From assembly GCA_035578155.1 (NCBI GenBank), contig JAPWDM010000049.1, positions 496,001 to 560,000 of the forward strand: 64,000 nt of DNA. The letters are read 5' to 3'. The translations under genes were made by a program, and so were the position numbers. Position 1 is the first letter of the stretch; each line of letters starts with the position of its first letter. The notes below the pieces were generated by a model. It was not told where the DNA came from, made no database searches, and saw only the letters and a program-made list of their open reading frames with translations. Shown here piece by piece: positions 45,579-58,756 of the stretch. Source of the DNA: Brachynemurus nebulosus (lineage: Eukaryota; Arthropoda; Insecta; Neuroptera; Myrmeleontidae).

Positions 45579-48480
45579 TATAGACTCCACAATAGTAAAA
45601 ATAACGTTGACTGGGTAAAAATGCCATTAGATATTTGATGGTTTTTGTCAAACTCTTAAATAATATTTAATTTAAATAAATAAAATTAATAGTTTTTTAA
45701 GATAGGATGATATGAAAATGATTTTTGAAAAAGATATCATAGGTGTGGTTTAATTAAGGGAATTATCTGTTTCATTTTTCAAATGTAATATTTAGGTAAC
45801 TAAAAGATGGCCACATAGGTACCGAAAATACTTCTTGTTTATTTAATAAGAGAAAACTCTAAAAAAAATTAAGAATTTAGTCAAATTATGCCAACTAGTC
45901 AAATATTAATTTCACTTAAAAAATTACTTGATACACGCCCATAAAGTTGATTTTAGTTTATAATTTGGAATTTCAGTTTGAAATTAACAATTTAGCGTTG
46001 TATTATGTCTCTTTTTGCCCAAAATAAATTAAATATCTTTTATTTTTAAAGGCGATCTACAAATATACCAATTACTTTAGTACACGCTACTGGACAAAAT
46101 AGACCCTCAAATGCAGGCAGCCTTGAAGTTTTCTGTGACTGGTGAAATTTTTGTTTCGACAGAAAATTATATAGTGTTCCGTCCATGTTTGTTGTACGGA
46201 ACACTAAATTAATTGTATTGAAGGCCGAACGTAATTATGACTACAGTCTATACTGCAATTAGATGTTAAAGCTAAAACAAAAGTGCCCAATCATTTCTGG
46301 CGAAAAGCGGTGACAACTGCTATAGAATTGCTATCGTCATTAGAAAATATCCACCAAATTTGTTTTGATTATATAGATTTATATTTTTTAAAAAGTATCC
46401 ATACATTTATTTTAATAGGCTTATTGTCAATATGATCTGGCGTTGACACTCTATCAATTTTAGGTCAAGAACGTGGCAATGAAAGTGTTAATTATCGTTA
46501 TCTATATACGGTTTGAATATTTCGTAAAACCCGATGATAATGTTAGAATATCCATGTTGTTATACATATTATTTAAAAAAAATATCATTGCTTGTATGAG
46601 TAAGAAGAGATGAACTGGTTAAAACTGGTCATCGCTTATATGGTCGGCTTTGAATTTTTTTATTACCTACTTTCAAATCTATTTACACAACTCTTTAAGT
46701 AATAAGTAATAAAAATCCTTCAGTTTTGACGGACTTCACATCAACAAACAAAAAATTATTGGAAGGGAAAATTTTTATTCCAGAGCTAGAGATAATTTCT
46801 TGTTATTATTCCGTAATCATAAACTTTTATTTTTTTGATGAGTTAAGGCGGTATTCTTATGTGACGAGTAGAATTTTAAGCTTATTTCAGGATTTTTTTT
46901 CTGTATGAAAATAAAATACAAACTTTTCAGTTTTTTTATATGGTTTCTATTTGTATCTTAGACTGTACAAAAAAATGTTTTTTTATGTTTTTTAGGGGCA
47001 AAGTGGACTTCTCAAAAAAAAAAAAAACATAAGTGGGTGGTGGAAAATGAAAAAATCAAATATATTCTTGTTTTATAAATTTGTCTCTATCATCCGAACT
47101 AGAATTAAACTTTTATATTAATAAATAACAAAACGGCAGACTTTTAAAAAAACATTTTTAAAAATTGTGATTTTTTCATTGAAATACAAGAAAAAAAATA
47201 AGAAATTACTTTTATAAATAAATAATTCTAGTTCGAACGATAACCACTAGTGGGTAGAACAACGTGCTAAAAATTATAGGCCGATCGGTTTATTAGAATT
47301 TCGTCTCTACTGCCAACCAGTTAAAAAAATGTAGTTTTTAGGAAAACTTGTTTAAAGTTTTATTAACAAATTTTTCTTAGAATATATCATAATTAGGAAA
47401 AAATATTTTCATAAAATATATATATTTACTAGGGTTTAGACAAAATGATCCTTAACAGAGTCGGGGTGTTCCTATAATGTTTTGAACTGGGGGGTCATAA
47501 ACTTTTTTTCTTTGGTTGTAAACGAACAAAATATTTTTAATTTTCTTTCAAAACTTAATTTTATTGCTATTCACATTTATTTTATAAGTATATGTGTATC
47601 TAGGTCAGAGCAAATGTTATATACAGATTCCACAAAATAGTAAATTTTTTTGCCCTCTTTCAAAAATATTATGCTCTCTAGCACTGTTAGGGATCAATGT
47701 ACTCCGTTCCTTGATACCTATCGACATCAGCTACACCTGATTAGAATAACCCTTCCGCTCCTTCGTAAGGATCACTTTCTTGGAGCGCTAACACTATATG
47801 CTATTCACTATACGCTTTTCTATATGCTATAACTTCTTAAGTAATCTGAATTTCGGTCTACAATTTTCACAGTACACTCTCAATGTATTTTACTTTTAAA
47901 ATATATGTTAAAAAAAATTCGAAAATTTTGAAACGTCACATGGGAATTCGCCTTAAAAACAGTAGAGTTGATACAAAAGTTAAAAACGGTACAGTTAATA
48001 AAAAAGTAATAAAAGAGTTTAACGTTCATTTTTAGTCGAGTTTTTCATTGCAAAAATTTGACTATTACAGTCTATCTAACAATAACGGATCGGAGCGAGA
48101 GTAGGGGCGCTATCCGTTTTCGAAGCCGTAAAACAGGATTCTGAAGAAAATACATAGATATATCTCGGAACCTTTATTATTTCGTCAAATTCGTCTACCT
48201 GTCTGTCTGTCTGTCTATCTGTTTGTTCGCCTAATCATCTATCCTACACATCCCATAATTCCTATATCATTCGATCTACCGAAGCATTTTCAGGCACTTT
48301 TGACTCCCCTAAGATTCTAATCCTATTGCTTTTTCATACACACTTACATGCACTCGAAAATCACCCTTAGTTTCAAATTTCATCAATTTAACTTTAATAG
48401 TTTTTGAGATATAGGCCTTCAAAAATCAATAACTTTGGCACTCACTCACTCGCTAACAGATCGTCAAGTTCACTGTAACT
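45579..48480. other. Intergenic with small repeat remnants
   Basis: Contains an 11-bp perfect hairpin TAGTGTTCCGT...ACGGAACACTA (46172-46206), a decayed hAT end (47450-47516, relative of 112-215) and a CTGT microsatellite (48198-48224). No coding sequence I can support. Confidence 0.5.
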
Positions 48481-48483
48481 GAG

Positions 48484-50460
48484 TGCCTGCAGGAAGACCG
48501 CTATAGGGACCCGAAGAGAACCAATTGGGATTCTTTTCGAGTGTCTCTTGAAGGTAGACTGCAGAGTATGCCTAGGTTTAACATGAGACTAGCGGAGGAT
48601 CTACAACTGGTCATCGACATGCTAAACGAAGCTCTAGTGTCCTCATATGAGGAAAACTGTCCTCTAACAGTCAGCAGGGCAGGAGGGCAGGAGAAGTTTC
48701 GGTGGAATTCCAGTTTGGAATTCCTAAGAAAAGAGACAAGGCGGCTCTTTAATAGAACTAGGGTTAGAAACGATACTGAAAGCTGAGAACTTCATAGGGA
48801 GGCTCAGCGAATGTATAAAAAAGAAATAACAAAGGCTTCGAGGAACTCATGGAGGTCTTTCTGTCAGTCAATCAATAGTGAGCCTGTAACAGCCAGTCTG
48901 CATAGGAATCTCTCAGGAGATCCTAAGATTCATCTCACTACTCTGGAATCTCTATCCGGCGAAACCACAGGGGGAGAATCATTGGATCTCTTACCCAGAA
49001 CTCATTTTCCTGGTTCAGAACTGGTGAATGAGCTGACGGTTGTCGCTCAAGCGGACCGGCCAAAGAGAGTTGACTGGCTAGAAGCAGCGGAGATTGTCAG
49101 CTCTGAAAAGATTAATTGGTCAATTGATACATTCGCTCCGTATAAAAGTCCAGGGGGGGACGGAATATTTCCGGCTTTGTTACAGCAGGGTCGAGAACTT
49201 CTAGTGCCGCACCTGATCCGCATTTTTAGATCCAGTTTGGCAACTACCTACATACATCCGTCGTGGAAGGTGGCCAGAGTGGTATTTATACCTAAACCAG
49301 GTAGGGGTACACACTCCAAACCTAAGAACTATCGTCCCATCAGTCTAACTTCCTTCGTGTTGAAAACACTGAAGGAACTAGTGGATAGATATATCAGGGA
49401 TAAGGCTCTACCTCTTAGACCTTTACACCCAAATCAACACGCCTATCAGGCGTGATAGGTAGAGACAGCTCTTCATCAGTTCATTGTACGTGTAAAGAAG
49501 AGTCTGGACAATAAGGAAATCGCCATGGCTACCTTTTTGGACATCGAGGGAGCGTTTAATTTCACTTTATTGGTGTCAATTAAGGATGGGGTAGAACGGC
49601 ATGGAGTTAATCCAACTATAGTCAAATGGATCGGCGCTTCCTTGGAGGGCCGTAGAGCGGAGGCGAGTCTCACTGAGGTTTCTGTGAGATTCACTGTGCT
49701 TAGGGGCTCTCCGCATAGAGGCGTCCTGTCCACTGCTCTGCTGTCTAGTTGTCGACGAGTTGTTGGTTAGACTTAACCAGAGTGGTAATTACGCGCAAAG
49801 CTATGCCGATGACATCTGTCGTGTATGCATCGGTAAAGTTGCCAACACAGTTTCGAGCTTAATGGAAAGGGCTCTATACTCTGTAGAGAAATAGTGTCAC
49901 GAGGTGGATTTATCAATGAACCCTGACAAAACCGAGTGTATAGTCTTCACTAGAAGAGGAAGGATTCTTTCACCTTTCCTTCTTTGGTAAGAAGCTCTAA
50001 GAAACAGAGTCAATCAAGTATTTGGGAGTTATTCTTGATTGCCGGTTGACCTGGAAGGACCACATAAATAACAAGGTGGCAGAAGCTAATAGCATGCTAT
50101 GGGCCTGTAGGAGAACCTTCGGAGCCAAGTGGGGACTAAGACCTAAGATGGTACGGTGGCTCCACATGGCGGTTATAAGGCTTTCTATCATCTTTGCTTC
50201 TGTGGTGCGGTGGCCTGGTACTAAGCGTAGCACCGCCAGAACAAAACTAAACAAAATTCAAAGACTGGCTTGTTTAAGAATAACGGGCTCTATACGTACC
50301 ACTCCCTTGAGCGCCCTGGAGGTGCTTCTGGGCTTGCCTTCTTTAGAACTTTTTATTCAAGGAGAGGCGAGGATGACAGCTTATAGACTCTGGAGTATGG
50401 GGGAATGATCATTTAAACATCCTGGGAAAGGACACTCGGCTATATTATAGTATATTAGGA
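48484..50460 (+). pseudogene. Decayed LOA-clade LINE, ORF2 fragment
   Basis: Frame 1 runs from about 48500 (TNWDSFRVSLEGRLQSMP) to about 49745 with in-frame stops at 48784, 49453 and 49456. It covers the linker and reverse-transcriptase fingers/palm: YKSPGGDGIFPALLQ, SKPKNYRPISLTSF, HPNQHAYQA, then FLDIEGAFNF. A frameshift near 49745 leads to QSYADDICRVC (catalytic ADD, 49800-49830). After further shifts 50022-50408 gives the thumb (KYLGVILDCRLTWKDHI, then IQRLACLRITGSIRTTPLSA). Endonuclease and RNase H are missing. The 3' side has an ACACTCGGCTATA-type duplicated tail (50433-50475). Base composition is notably richer in GC than the surroundings. Confidence 0.8.
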
Positions 50461-50689
50461 CACTCGGCTATAATATAGTATTATAGTATATAGTACGTAA
50501 TATTTTAACGATAACAATTCTCAAGCGGTCAAAGAGTCATGTTAAGGCGTCGGCGTATGTCACGGGCTGATAAGATAAATACGCATAACTGGAGATCACA
50601 TATACTTATAAGCATCGCGTATGTATAGTGAATTGGCGCGTAAGGTAAGTTGTGCATGTTGTGCATCATACCTCAGTAAACAGTGGTTT

Positions 50690-51066
50690 TTGACGTCGCG
50701 TCGTGTACCTCGCGTACCAGACAACACCTTAGTGCCGATGCACACATGCGTTTTTTTACCGCTGCGTGCACGCAGCGGCACCGCAAAATGTGATGTAGAG
50801 TTCATTTCAAATAGCTTGACCCTTTTTCTTATGTAAATTCAATAGTAACAGGGTTCAACCGATTTGAAATGAACTCTACACATACGGTTTTTGCACGTTG
50901 CGTGCACGGTGCGGCGTCGCCGCGGTTGTAAAGTACATTGAGTTAAATTGTGTGAAGCACACATACTTGCGGTGCCGTGCGGCGCCGCAGCGTGCACGCA
51001 GCGGTAAAAACACGCATGTGTTCATCGGCACTTAAGCGTATGGTCGGTGTACGGCGCGGCATGTAC
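50690..51066. repeat. GC-rich foldback element
   Basis: TGCCGATGCACACATGCGTT, then ACCGCTGCGTGCACGCAGCG (50733-50775), is mirrored at 50985-51034. Nested inside, GTAGAGTTCATTTCAAAT (50794-50811) is mirrored at 50863-50880. The outer arms continue with CGTGTACCTCGCGTACC-type sequence. No coding. It stands out as a GC-rich island in AT-rich DNA. Confidence 0.65.
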
Positions 51067-51121
51067 TCACTGTAATCAAAGATCCAGTAGCGTACATACG
51101 TGTGTATTGAATGTTCTAACA

Positions 51122-51185
51122 CAGGGATGGTGTACCAATGGCACGCGTGCCACAAGTGACAAGTTTGAAAATTTCGATGGCACGC
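51122..51185. mobile_element. Solo hAT-like end
   Basis: CAGGGATGGTGTACCAATGG, then CACGCGTGCCACAAGTGAC, resembles the terminus of hAT elements of the ZBED type (CAGGGGT...GGCACGCGTGCC). No partner end found. Confidence 0.35.
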
Positions 51186-53244
51186 ACAAAAACAAAATTA
51201 TTTTTTTATAAGTTATCTTTTTTGATAGAAATGAATTAAAAATTATTAATCTACACTTAATTTATAATTTATGACATAAATTTGTAGTACTGAATACCTA
51301 CATATCTTAATAGTATGTTAACTAGGACAGTCAAATTATACATTTTATTATTAAAATATCGTATGAATTCTCTCGAAGTATATAGAGATGCGCATTAGAT
51401 AAAATTTTTTGCGTATCCAGTTTCGGCTTCTAATGTTATTGCATGTTGTTGCCGTCGCAGCGCTCGAATCAGACGACAGACTGCATTGGTCATTTTTCGT
51501 AAACCGTCGTCTTTGAAACGTCAGTGACTTGTTAAAAAATATAAGCATTTATTGTAAATAGTTATAGTGTTATTTTTAGGTAAATATTTTTACATATTAT
51601 TTCATATTTTATATTTTATATAAAAAATTGAAAAGAGAATTATTTAGGTTGGAAAGACATAGATTCGAACATAGAACCTTTCCGTCTGTATATTAAAAAA
51701 AGTTACCTACAGGAGAGCAGACATTAACCACACCACCAGCCGCCCTTGTTGCAGACAATAGCAACTAACTCATACATATCAAACACGATATGTTATTCGA
51801 AATTTTTCGTGCCTTTAATTTTTAAATAAAGTCGCATTGGAGTCAGTCCATATCAAGTGATCCAAATTTGAATTTTTTTTACCTGACCTCACTCAATATT
51901 TTTTTCTTTCGATTTTCTTGAAGAGCTACTCTAACTTAGTACAAATTTCAAATTTCAGATTTTTATCACTTATGGTTGCCTTTTTAAATAATTTTGAAAT
52001 TTGGAAAATTCGCAAATTTTGCAGTGTAACATAATAGGTTTTTTACTGTAACTCCGTTTAGGGTTGTGATAGAAATATAAAAGTAACACTATTCTCTTCA
52101 GAATTACTTAAGCTTTAATTTGATATATTATAAGTGTGTGTTTAAAGCAACTAAATTTTTTTTATACAAAAACTCAAAAAATCAAAGAAGATTCCAAAGA
52201 AATAATATTCGCAAAAGTTTCGAAAAAAATCCTGGTTATTCTTTTAACTTTTATAAACAAAATTTAAAAAAATCAAGTTGGGACCTTCATGGGATCATAT
52301 ATATTTTTAAATATATCTATGAAGAGACGTTAAAAAACGTATTTTAAAGGATCTTGAAGTTAGTTTTTGATGGATTATAACTCAGTTTATTAAGAGATAT
52401 AGGGTTTATATGTGTAAATGGTAATTTTATGTATGTTATGGGAGATACTGTATAGATAAGTGGTTAGCTTTGGAATTAAGGCAAATAATTCTCCTCAGCA
52501 TCTGATTATATTCAGTCGTGCTGGAAGAAAATGGTGAATAAAGGAGTGAAGAATAACTAGCACAAATAAAGAAAATGCTCTAGCAAGGATTCAGCACATT
52601 CCGATACTCAAGTCATAATTAAATAATATCGAAAAGTCAAGGAAATTAATAGTAACTATTAGTCGGCTGGCAACTGATCCTAATAGCCTGCCCAGTCATC
52701 TATTATGCCTAGGTATTATCCTCGACGTAACCTAGAAATGTCGTAGAGATTATTGCGATCTAGATCATCTGATATTTTCAATAGTCAATCAAAGAGATCC
52801 TCTGTTCCATATAGCCTAGTTAAACATTAGCCATAGGCGTGGTCTGTAAACTTTACCTTATCTTTTATCCCTTAATAAATTCGAAGTCCTTAAAGCCGTA
52901 TTTAAATCTTTTTCCATTTCAAATGGAAATGTTTTTAATTGTGTTGTTCAAACCCCAGTACATTTACACTTTACAGACTATTTTCTCTATTGTAAACAAT
53001 TTCAACACCATAAATTTGTATACAGATATGGTTTTTGGCTAGGATATAGACGATTGTAAGTATGTAAACTAGTTAAATAGTTGTTGTCTCTGTGTGTACC
53101 TATTGAATTATAAAACATTTTATGATTTAATGTATTTCTGTGCAGCGGAGATTTTTTTTATAAATACGTGTTCTATTTATAGTTAGATTTTTAAATATGT
53201 TTGAATCATGTTTGTTTTCATTAATTTAATTGTTTCCATTTATA
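51186..53244. other. Intergenic
   Basis: Apart from the tRNA-like piece at 51648-51745, nothing recognisable. Short ORFs are AT-rich with no motif. Confidence 0.4.
51648..51745 (-). tRNA. tRNA-like remnant (probable SINE head)
   Basis: On the - strand GGCGGCTGGTGGTGTGGTTA (A-box-like) and, about 55 bases on, ATGTTCGAATCTATG (B-box-like). The spacing is too long and the ends do not pair, so not a functional tRNA. Confidence 0.3.
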
Positions 53245-53775
53245 TATATGATCCATTTCACTTAAATTTAACCATGCTTCATCACTTATGAATTTAAATA
53301 ATTTCTATTTTCTTGGCTTTATCTTTTTCATCATTACATTTGCGTAAATTTTAAATTTGCAGTTTGCTTTTAGAAAAGAATAGAAGAATGATTTGATTGG
53401 AATTTAAGAATTATTTAATTTTTTAACTAATGATTAATTGTATTTGAAATAGGGTATATAAAAATCTCATGTCACGATGTATGGCTGGGATAAACTCGGA
53501 AACTACTGAACCGATTTTGATCAAATTCGGTAGCTATCTTTAACTTGGTTCAACTTAAAATACAGGATAGTTTTGATCTCAGTTATTGACCTTAATATTT
53601 TTTTTGGAAATGCAATTTGCAAAATTTCATGCAAATTTATTTGTTGCTAAGCATTTGGATAAAAATAATTTTGGAATTCTTGTTAGTATTAATAAGTATC
53701 TCTATAGACACCACCTAATTTTATCTACGATTACTATGAAATTATTTATCTATTGTGCAAAATACTATTTGTATC
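53245..53775 (-). repeat. Family C copy 3 joined to the 42842-43194 repeat
   Basis: 53245-53460 is inverted family C. 53465-53775 is the inverse of 42842-43194 without the TA tract. Their adjacency suggests both belong to one larger element. Confidence 0.65.
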
Positions 53776-54039
53776 CTATAAAGAAATAAACAACGGGATT
53801 GTTCAGTTATCATCAACTGACACTTCTACTGTTTTCAGCAAATTCCATACATATGGAAATTAGATATGCTATAAAAAAAAGAATATGACTTGAAAATATG
53901 AATAATACTTTAGATTCGTCGAGCGAACGAAGCGAAGCAATAAGGAATTGATTTTGTACACCATTTCAGAATATCAAATTCAAATGGACGTGTGGTCTCA
54001 TTGCCCGTCAGTTACACCAAACAGGGAGCAAATTAAAAA
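53776..54039. other. Short spacer
   Basis: Nothing recognisable. Confidence 0.4.
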
Positions 54040-54575
54040 CCTGAAGAAAGGGCACAGCCGGGTAAGATAGGAAAAACGGCCCTTGACGAAAAATTAATTG
54101 TTTTTATAGTAAGTAATACTTCTTAGCCCCAGATACATTCCTGCCAAATTTCAACCCTCCGAGGCTAACAGTTTGTGAATACACTAACAGCTAAAAATTT
54201 TCCAAAAAAATTTTTTCGACAAAGTTACTGAGCCGATTTATTTGAGTTTAATATATATTGTGTACCCACCTTAGGCAAAGTAATAATAAAAAAAAATCAA
54301 CGCAACGTTATATCCCTTTGTTATACTAATTATTTTAAATTTTTAAAATTAGAAAATTTTTTTGGCACTTACGCGTTAGCGGCACCCACCAATTTTTGTT
54401 CAATAATATGTCTCTTAGTACTGTGTAACATATATTTTTATGGAAAAAATTTAGTTGGTAGAACATAGTAATATTTCAATACAACTGCATGCCATGTTCG
54501 GTTCTACATATATTACTTATGTATAAAAAGGACTATAAAGTAAAATATCTACCCTATTTCTAAAATAATATAATT
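54040..54575. repeat. Inverted duplication A, left arm
   Basis: Inverted relative of 55850-56340 (for example ATACATTCCTGCCAAATTTC against GAAATTTGGCAGGAATGTAT, and GTATAAAAAGGAC against GTCCTTTTTATAC). Confidence 0.75.
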
Positions 54576-55083
54576 ACATACGTTCATAACTCCTACGATA
54601 AACTAGTTTAAATTTACAAAAGTCCAACATTATCTGCCGTTTGTCCTTTCTTATTAATAAAACAAAATAGATATTGATTTCTCTTTTGTTAGAGCTTTTT
54701 CCTTTGTAAGACGTCAAGTGAAACTTTGTTAACTCATACACCACGTCTTACGACGTCAACAATTTAATAGAAAGTTTATTAGCTGTCAAAATAGTATTCC
54801 AGTTGGTCATTTCGTTATAATTTCCCATGACCCGTCATCGTGCTAACAAAAGAAGATAAACGGCAGATAAAGCTAGACGTTTGTCTAAGATTATTTGTCG
54901 TAGTTTTGAACGTATGTAATTTTATTATAGAAAAAATCCACTTTCTGCACCCCTTTAAGAAGTGCAACAAAAACATCAAGTGAGAGGGGCGAGCTACATA
55001 TTGCGTACACATGTACAGTGTAACAAGAGTTGAGCATTTCAAGACGATATTTAAACTGTATCACTCGCTATTGAAATGAAAAA
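54576..55083. other. Spacer inside the inverted duplication
   Basis: No gene or repeat recognised. Confidence 0.4.
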
Positions 55084-55525
55084 TTTAGTATTGCTTGTAG
55101 GTCAACTCATAGTAATTCCAAAAGGGGTGAAAAGGATAATGAGAAATACATTTTTTATTTTCCTTACATTATATATTAAAATGTGATGATAAACTATGGT
55201 AAATAAATTAAATAGCCACTCCTTTCTTCATAACACATTCACTATAGACAATACCAGATTGTTGTGCTATTGACCATTGCTTATTTACCGTAGTTCTACA
55301 AAACGGCCAAGCCTTATAACATTGTTTGATCATCGTGTAGTTTTACTTAGGGGTTGGCGCTACATGAGCTCCCAAAAATTTTTAAGAGTAAAAGAATTTC
55401 AAGTCTTTACATACAATGTCTTTTGTTGGAATCCTGATACTTTTTGTAAGCTGTAGTCTCTAAACCCCTCTTTTCATAACCCACTCTCACTCTTCGTATT
55501 CTATATTTTTCCTTCGTTTCATTGA
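55084..55525. repeat. Inverted duplication B, left arm
   Basis: Inverted relative of 58010-58756 minus the 300-bp MITE there; identical over long runs (GATAAACTATGGTAAATAAA, CAATACCAGATTGTTGTGCT). Confidence 0.8.
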
Positions 55526-55547
55526 GAGAAATTCTAAAGAATTCTCT

Positions 55548-55640
55548 TTGTGCTCATGCTCAATATGCTCCACTTGCTCATGCTCAATATGCTCGACTTA
55601 CTCCACTGGCTCGTGCTCAATATGCTCGATTTGCTCCACT
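55548..55640. repeat. Minisatellite, about 34-bp unit x3
   Basis: GCTCATGCTCAATATGCTCC recurs three times with small changes. Confidence 0.7.
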
Positions 55641-55678
55641 TTAATTAGTAAGTATGCTGAGATAATTTTATTGATTTC

Positions 55679-55782
<104 letters not shown>

Positions 55783-55849
55783 ACCGTCACAGAAATTCCA
55801 AGAACTGCAACTCAGGCTGGAAGAGAACATTTTATTGCACTCCTTAGAG

Positions 55850-56340
55850 TTCTACTGTGTTTTAGAAATAAGGCAGATGCTTTATTTTAAGGTCCTTTTT
55901 ATACATAAGTAATATATGTTGTACCGAACATGGCATGCATTTGTATTGAAATATCACTATGTTCTACCAACTAAAATTTTTTCATGTTATATGTTATAGA
56001 GTACTAAGAAACATATTATTGAACAAAAAATGGTGGGTATCGCAAACGCGTAAGTGCCAAAAAAAAATTGTCTTAAATTTAAAAATTTTAAAAATTAGTA
56101 TAATAAAGGGATATAACGTTAATTTTTTTTTTTAATTACTTTGTCTAAGGTGAGTACACAATATATATTTATTGTTTATTCATAAACTATTAGCCTCGGA
56201 GGGCTGAAATTTGGCAGGAATGTATCTGGGGCTAAGAAATATTATTTCATATAACATAATCAATTTTCAGTCAAGAGCCGTTTTCCATATCTTACTCGGT
56301 TATGCCCTTTGACAATTTTTACTTAAGTACTGTTGAGATC
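55850..56340. repeat. Inverted duplication A, right arm
   Basis: See 54040-54575. Confidence 0.75.
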
Positions 56341-58009
56341 TCTGTGAAAGATAAAAGTGACGTTAAAATGGTTTCCCATGGTCTTGGTCACTTGAAGAGC
56401 CTAAAATAGAAACAAATCTAAAATTTATGGTATAGGTACCCATATTAAGTTCTTACGGTGCGAAAATTAGCCATGCTAATAAAATATGAAGATAGTTATT
56501 TTAGAGTCATTGGACGAGCAGGGTCAAGTGCTATAAATAATTGACTTTGCACAGAATTTTGGAATATATGATTGAATTGATCTATAAATTTTACCTATAA
56601 TTTAATCTAACATTGTTTGACATCTAGGTTGTGTAGACACCCGGTAGATAGCGCTGTGTTTCGATTTCTAGATTATACATTCTATTCCACGTCATATTTG
56701 TTTATGTTCACGATGTCAATGATTTTTATAATTATACCGTGTATGGTGTTATAATTGTGGAGTTTATCGTTTGAAATGATAAGAAGATATTAATTCAATT
56801 AATTATAACTACTAAGCCACAGCAACGCGTGGCCGGGTCAGCTAGTATTAATGTATAGATACATGCATTTTTGTTGTAACTAAATTTTGGTTAATAGCTA
56901 ATGTGACGAATTCAGGTGATCACAACAAATTAAAAAAAGGCACTAATGCTTCTTATCGCTGAATACACTTGTCACAAATATTGTGGTATTACTTTTTGGA
57001 GTCTTTTATATTAACACCTACAAAAGTAACATTAAAAATTCGTCAAATTAGTAGTAATAAAAATTTAAAAATTTATTTTGCAATTCCGTTATCTAGTGTT
57101 GACGTACTTATAACAATATAAATAGAATATTAGTAAATAGAAACACTCTACTTTGCAAAATTCCAGTTTTATTGAATATAAAAACCCTTCGAAATGGTCG
57201 ATCAATATGACCATTCTCAAACGTTTGAGAATGGCCCCCGCTCCAGGGGGCCAATATAAAATATGGAATACCATAAAGTAGCCCTCAAATCTATTAAATT
57301 TATAAATAGAATACTTATAATCTTTTTTATTTTTAGATTTTATACCTACTTCTCCATTGTATGATGTTTTTTTTTCTTTTTTTTTCTTTAACATCAATGA
57401 ATGATTAAATTCATTATACATAGGTCCACACTTATAACACGTTCTACTCCAATCCAGTTTAAACCACATTGTAACCAATGAAATTTGCTAACGACAAATT
57501 AATTATTATTGGAACATTTTATATTAAATAAAATTCTACAATAAATAGAAATCTTAAGATCGAGTAAAAAGTTTGCCGTGCAATTGAAAATTAAGATAAA
57601 CAAATATATCAAAATATATTGTAAAGAGAAAGATAGTATTAAAATGAATGATATATTATTTATAGCTTTACTATCTTAAATTTTATTAATACAGATATTT
57701 CACTGATTTCGTCTTTTAGTTACTGATGATTATCAAAATTTTAGGGATCTTCCTAAAATCTTAGAAAACTGAAACATAATATGCAGACTGCATTAAGTTA
57801 AAATAAATCAAAAACATCAAATTTTTTAGTTAAGTATAATACATATTATGACATATTATTAGTCACACTGTAAGGTTATAGTTTTAACAGTGCTCTGTTT
57901 GATAACGGATCATTGAGTGGATGCTGGCAGGGCAGGCTAGAGATGGGAATCGGGCCGGGATTTGTTGCCAGTTACCATAAGGAACCATCAATTATCAATA
58001 GGCAAGTAC
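56341..58009. other. Intergenic with one interspersed-repeat fragment
   Basis: 56815-56855 holds the inverted ACTAGCTGACCCGGC head also seen in a variant at 10145. 57220-57250 is a short palindrome (CAAACGTTTGAGAATGGCCC region). No supported gene. Confidence 0.4.
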
Positions 58010-58756
58010 ACAATGAAAAGAAGGAAAAATAGAGAATGCGACGAGTGAGAGTGGGTTATGAAAAGAGGGGTTTATAGCCTACAGCTTACAAAAAGTATCA
58101 GGATTCCAACAAAAGGCATTGTATGTAAAGACTTGAAATTCTTTTACTCTTAAAAATTTTTGAGAGCTCTTGTAGTGCCAACCCCTAAGTAATGGGTCAT
58201 ACACAATCAATGGAATAAGGAATAAGAAATAAGAAATAAGGAATAAGAAGTATGCCATCTAGTGACGTTGAATGGAACTTTAATGAAATAAGAAATAAGG
58301 AGTATCATAAGAAAAAGGAGTTCATAAGTAATCACGAACGTTACTTTTTCATGAATTTTGATGTAAAAAAATACCTAAATACATATACCTATGAGCAGTT
58401 AAGTTAAAGTTTCATTCAACGTCACTAGATGGCATACTTCTTATTCCTTAGTTCTTATTTCTTATTCCTTATTTCATTGATTGTGTATTAAGCCTAAAAC
58501 TATATGATGATCAAACAATGTTATAAGGTTTGGCCGTTTTGTAGAATTACGGTAAATAAACAATGGTCATTAGCACAACAATCTGGTATTGTCTATAGTG
58601 AATCTGTTATGAAGAAAGGAGTGGCTATTTAATTTATTTACCATAGTTTATCATCACATTTTAATATATAATGTAAGTAAAATAAAAAAAGTATTTCTCA
58701 TTATCCTTTTCACCCCTTTTGGAATTACCATGAGTTGACCTACAAGCAATACTAAA
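58010..58756. repeat. Inverted duplication B, right arm (with MITE insertion)
   Basis: Inverted copy of 55084-55525, interrupted at 58194-58494. Confidence 0.8.
58194..58494. mobile_element. 300-bp MITE with 80-bp inverted repeats, TAA target
   Basis: The arms share TACACAATCAATG, AATAAGGAATAAGAAATAAG, then GTATGCCATCTAGTGACGTT in both orientations. TAA flanks each side (58190-58192, 58495-58497). The uninterrupted duplicate at 55330-55350 is the empty site. Target and ends fit a Harbinger-type MITE. Confidence 0.7.

Noticed and set aside
48601..49733. Possible host gene in the 48.5-50.4 kb coding-like region
   Set aside because: Reverse-transcriptase motifs and multiple stops identify a dead LINE.
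57089..57478. 129-codon - strand ORF
   Set aside because: Lys/Tyr/Phe-rich AT-driven frame with no motif; composition matches the noncoding surroundings.
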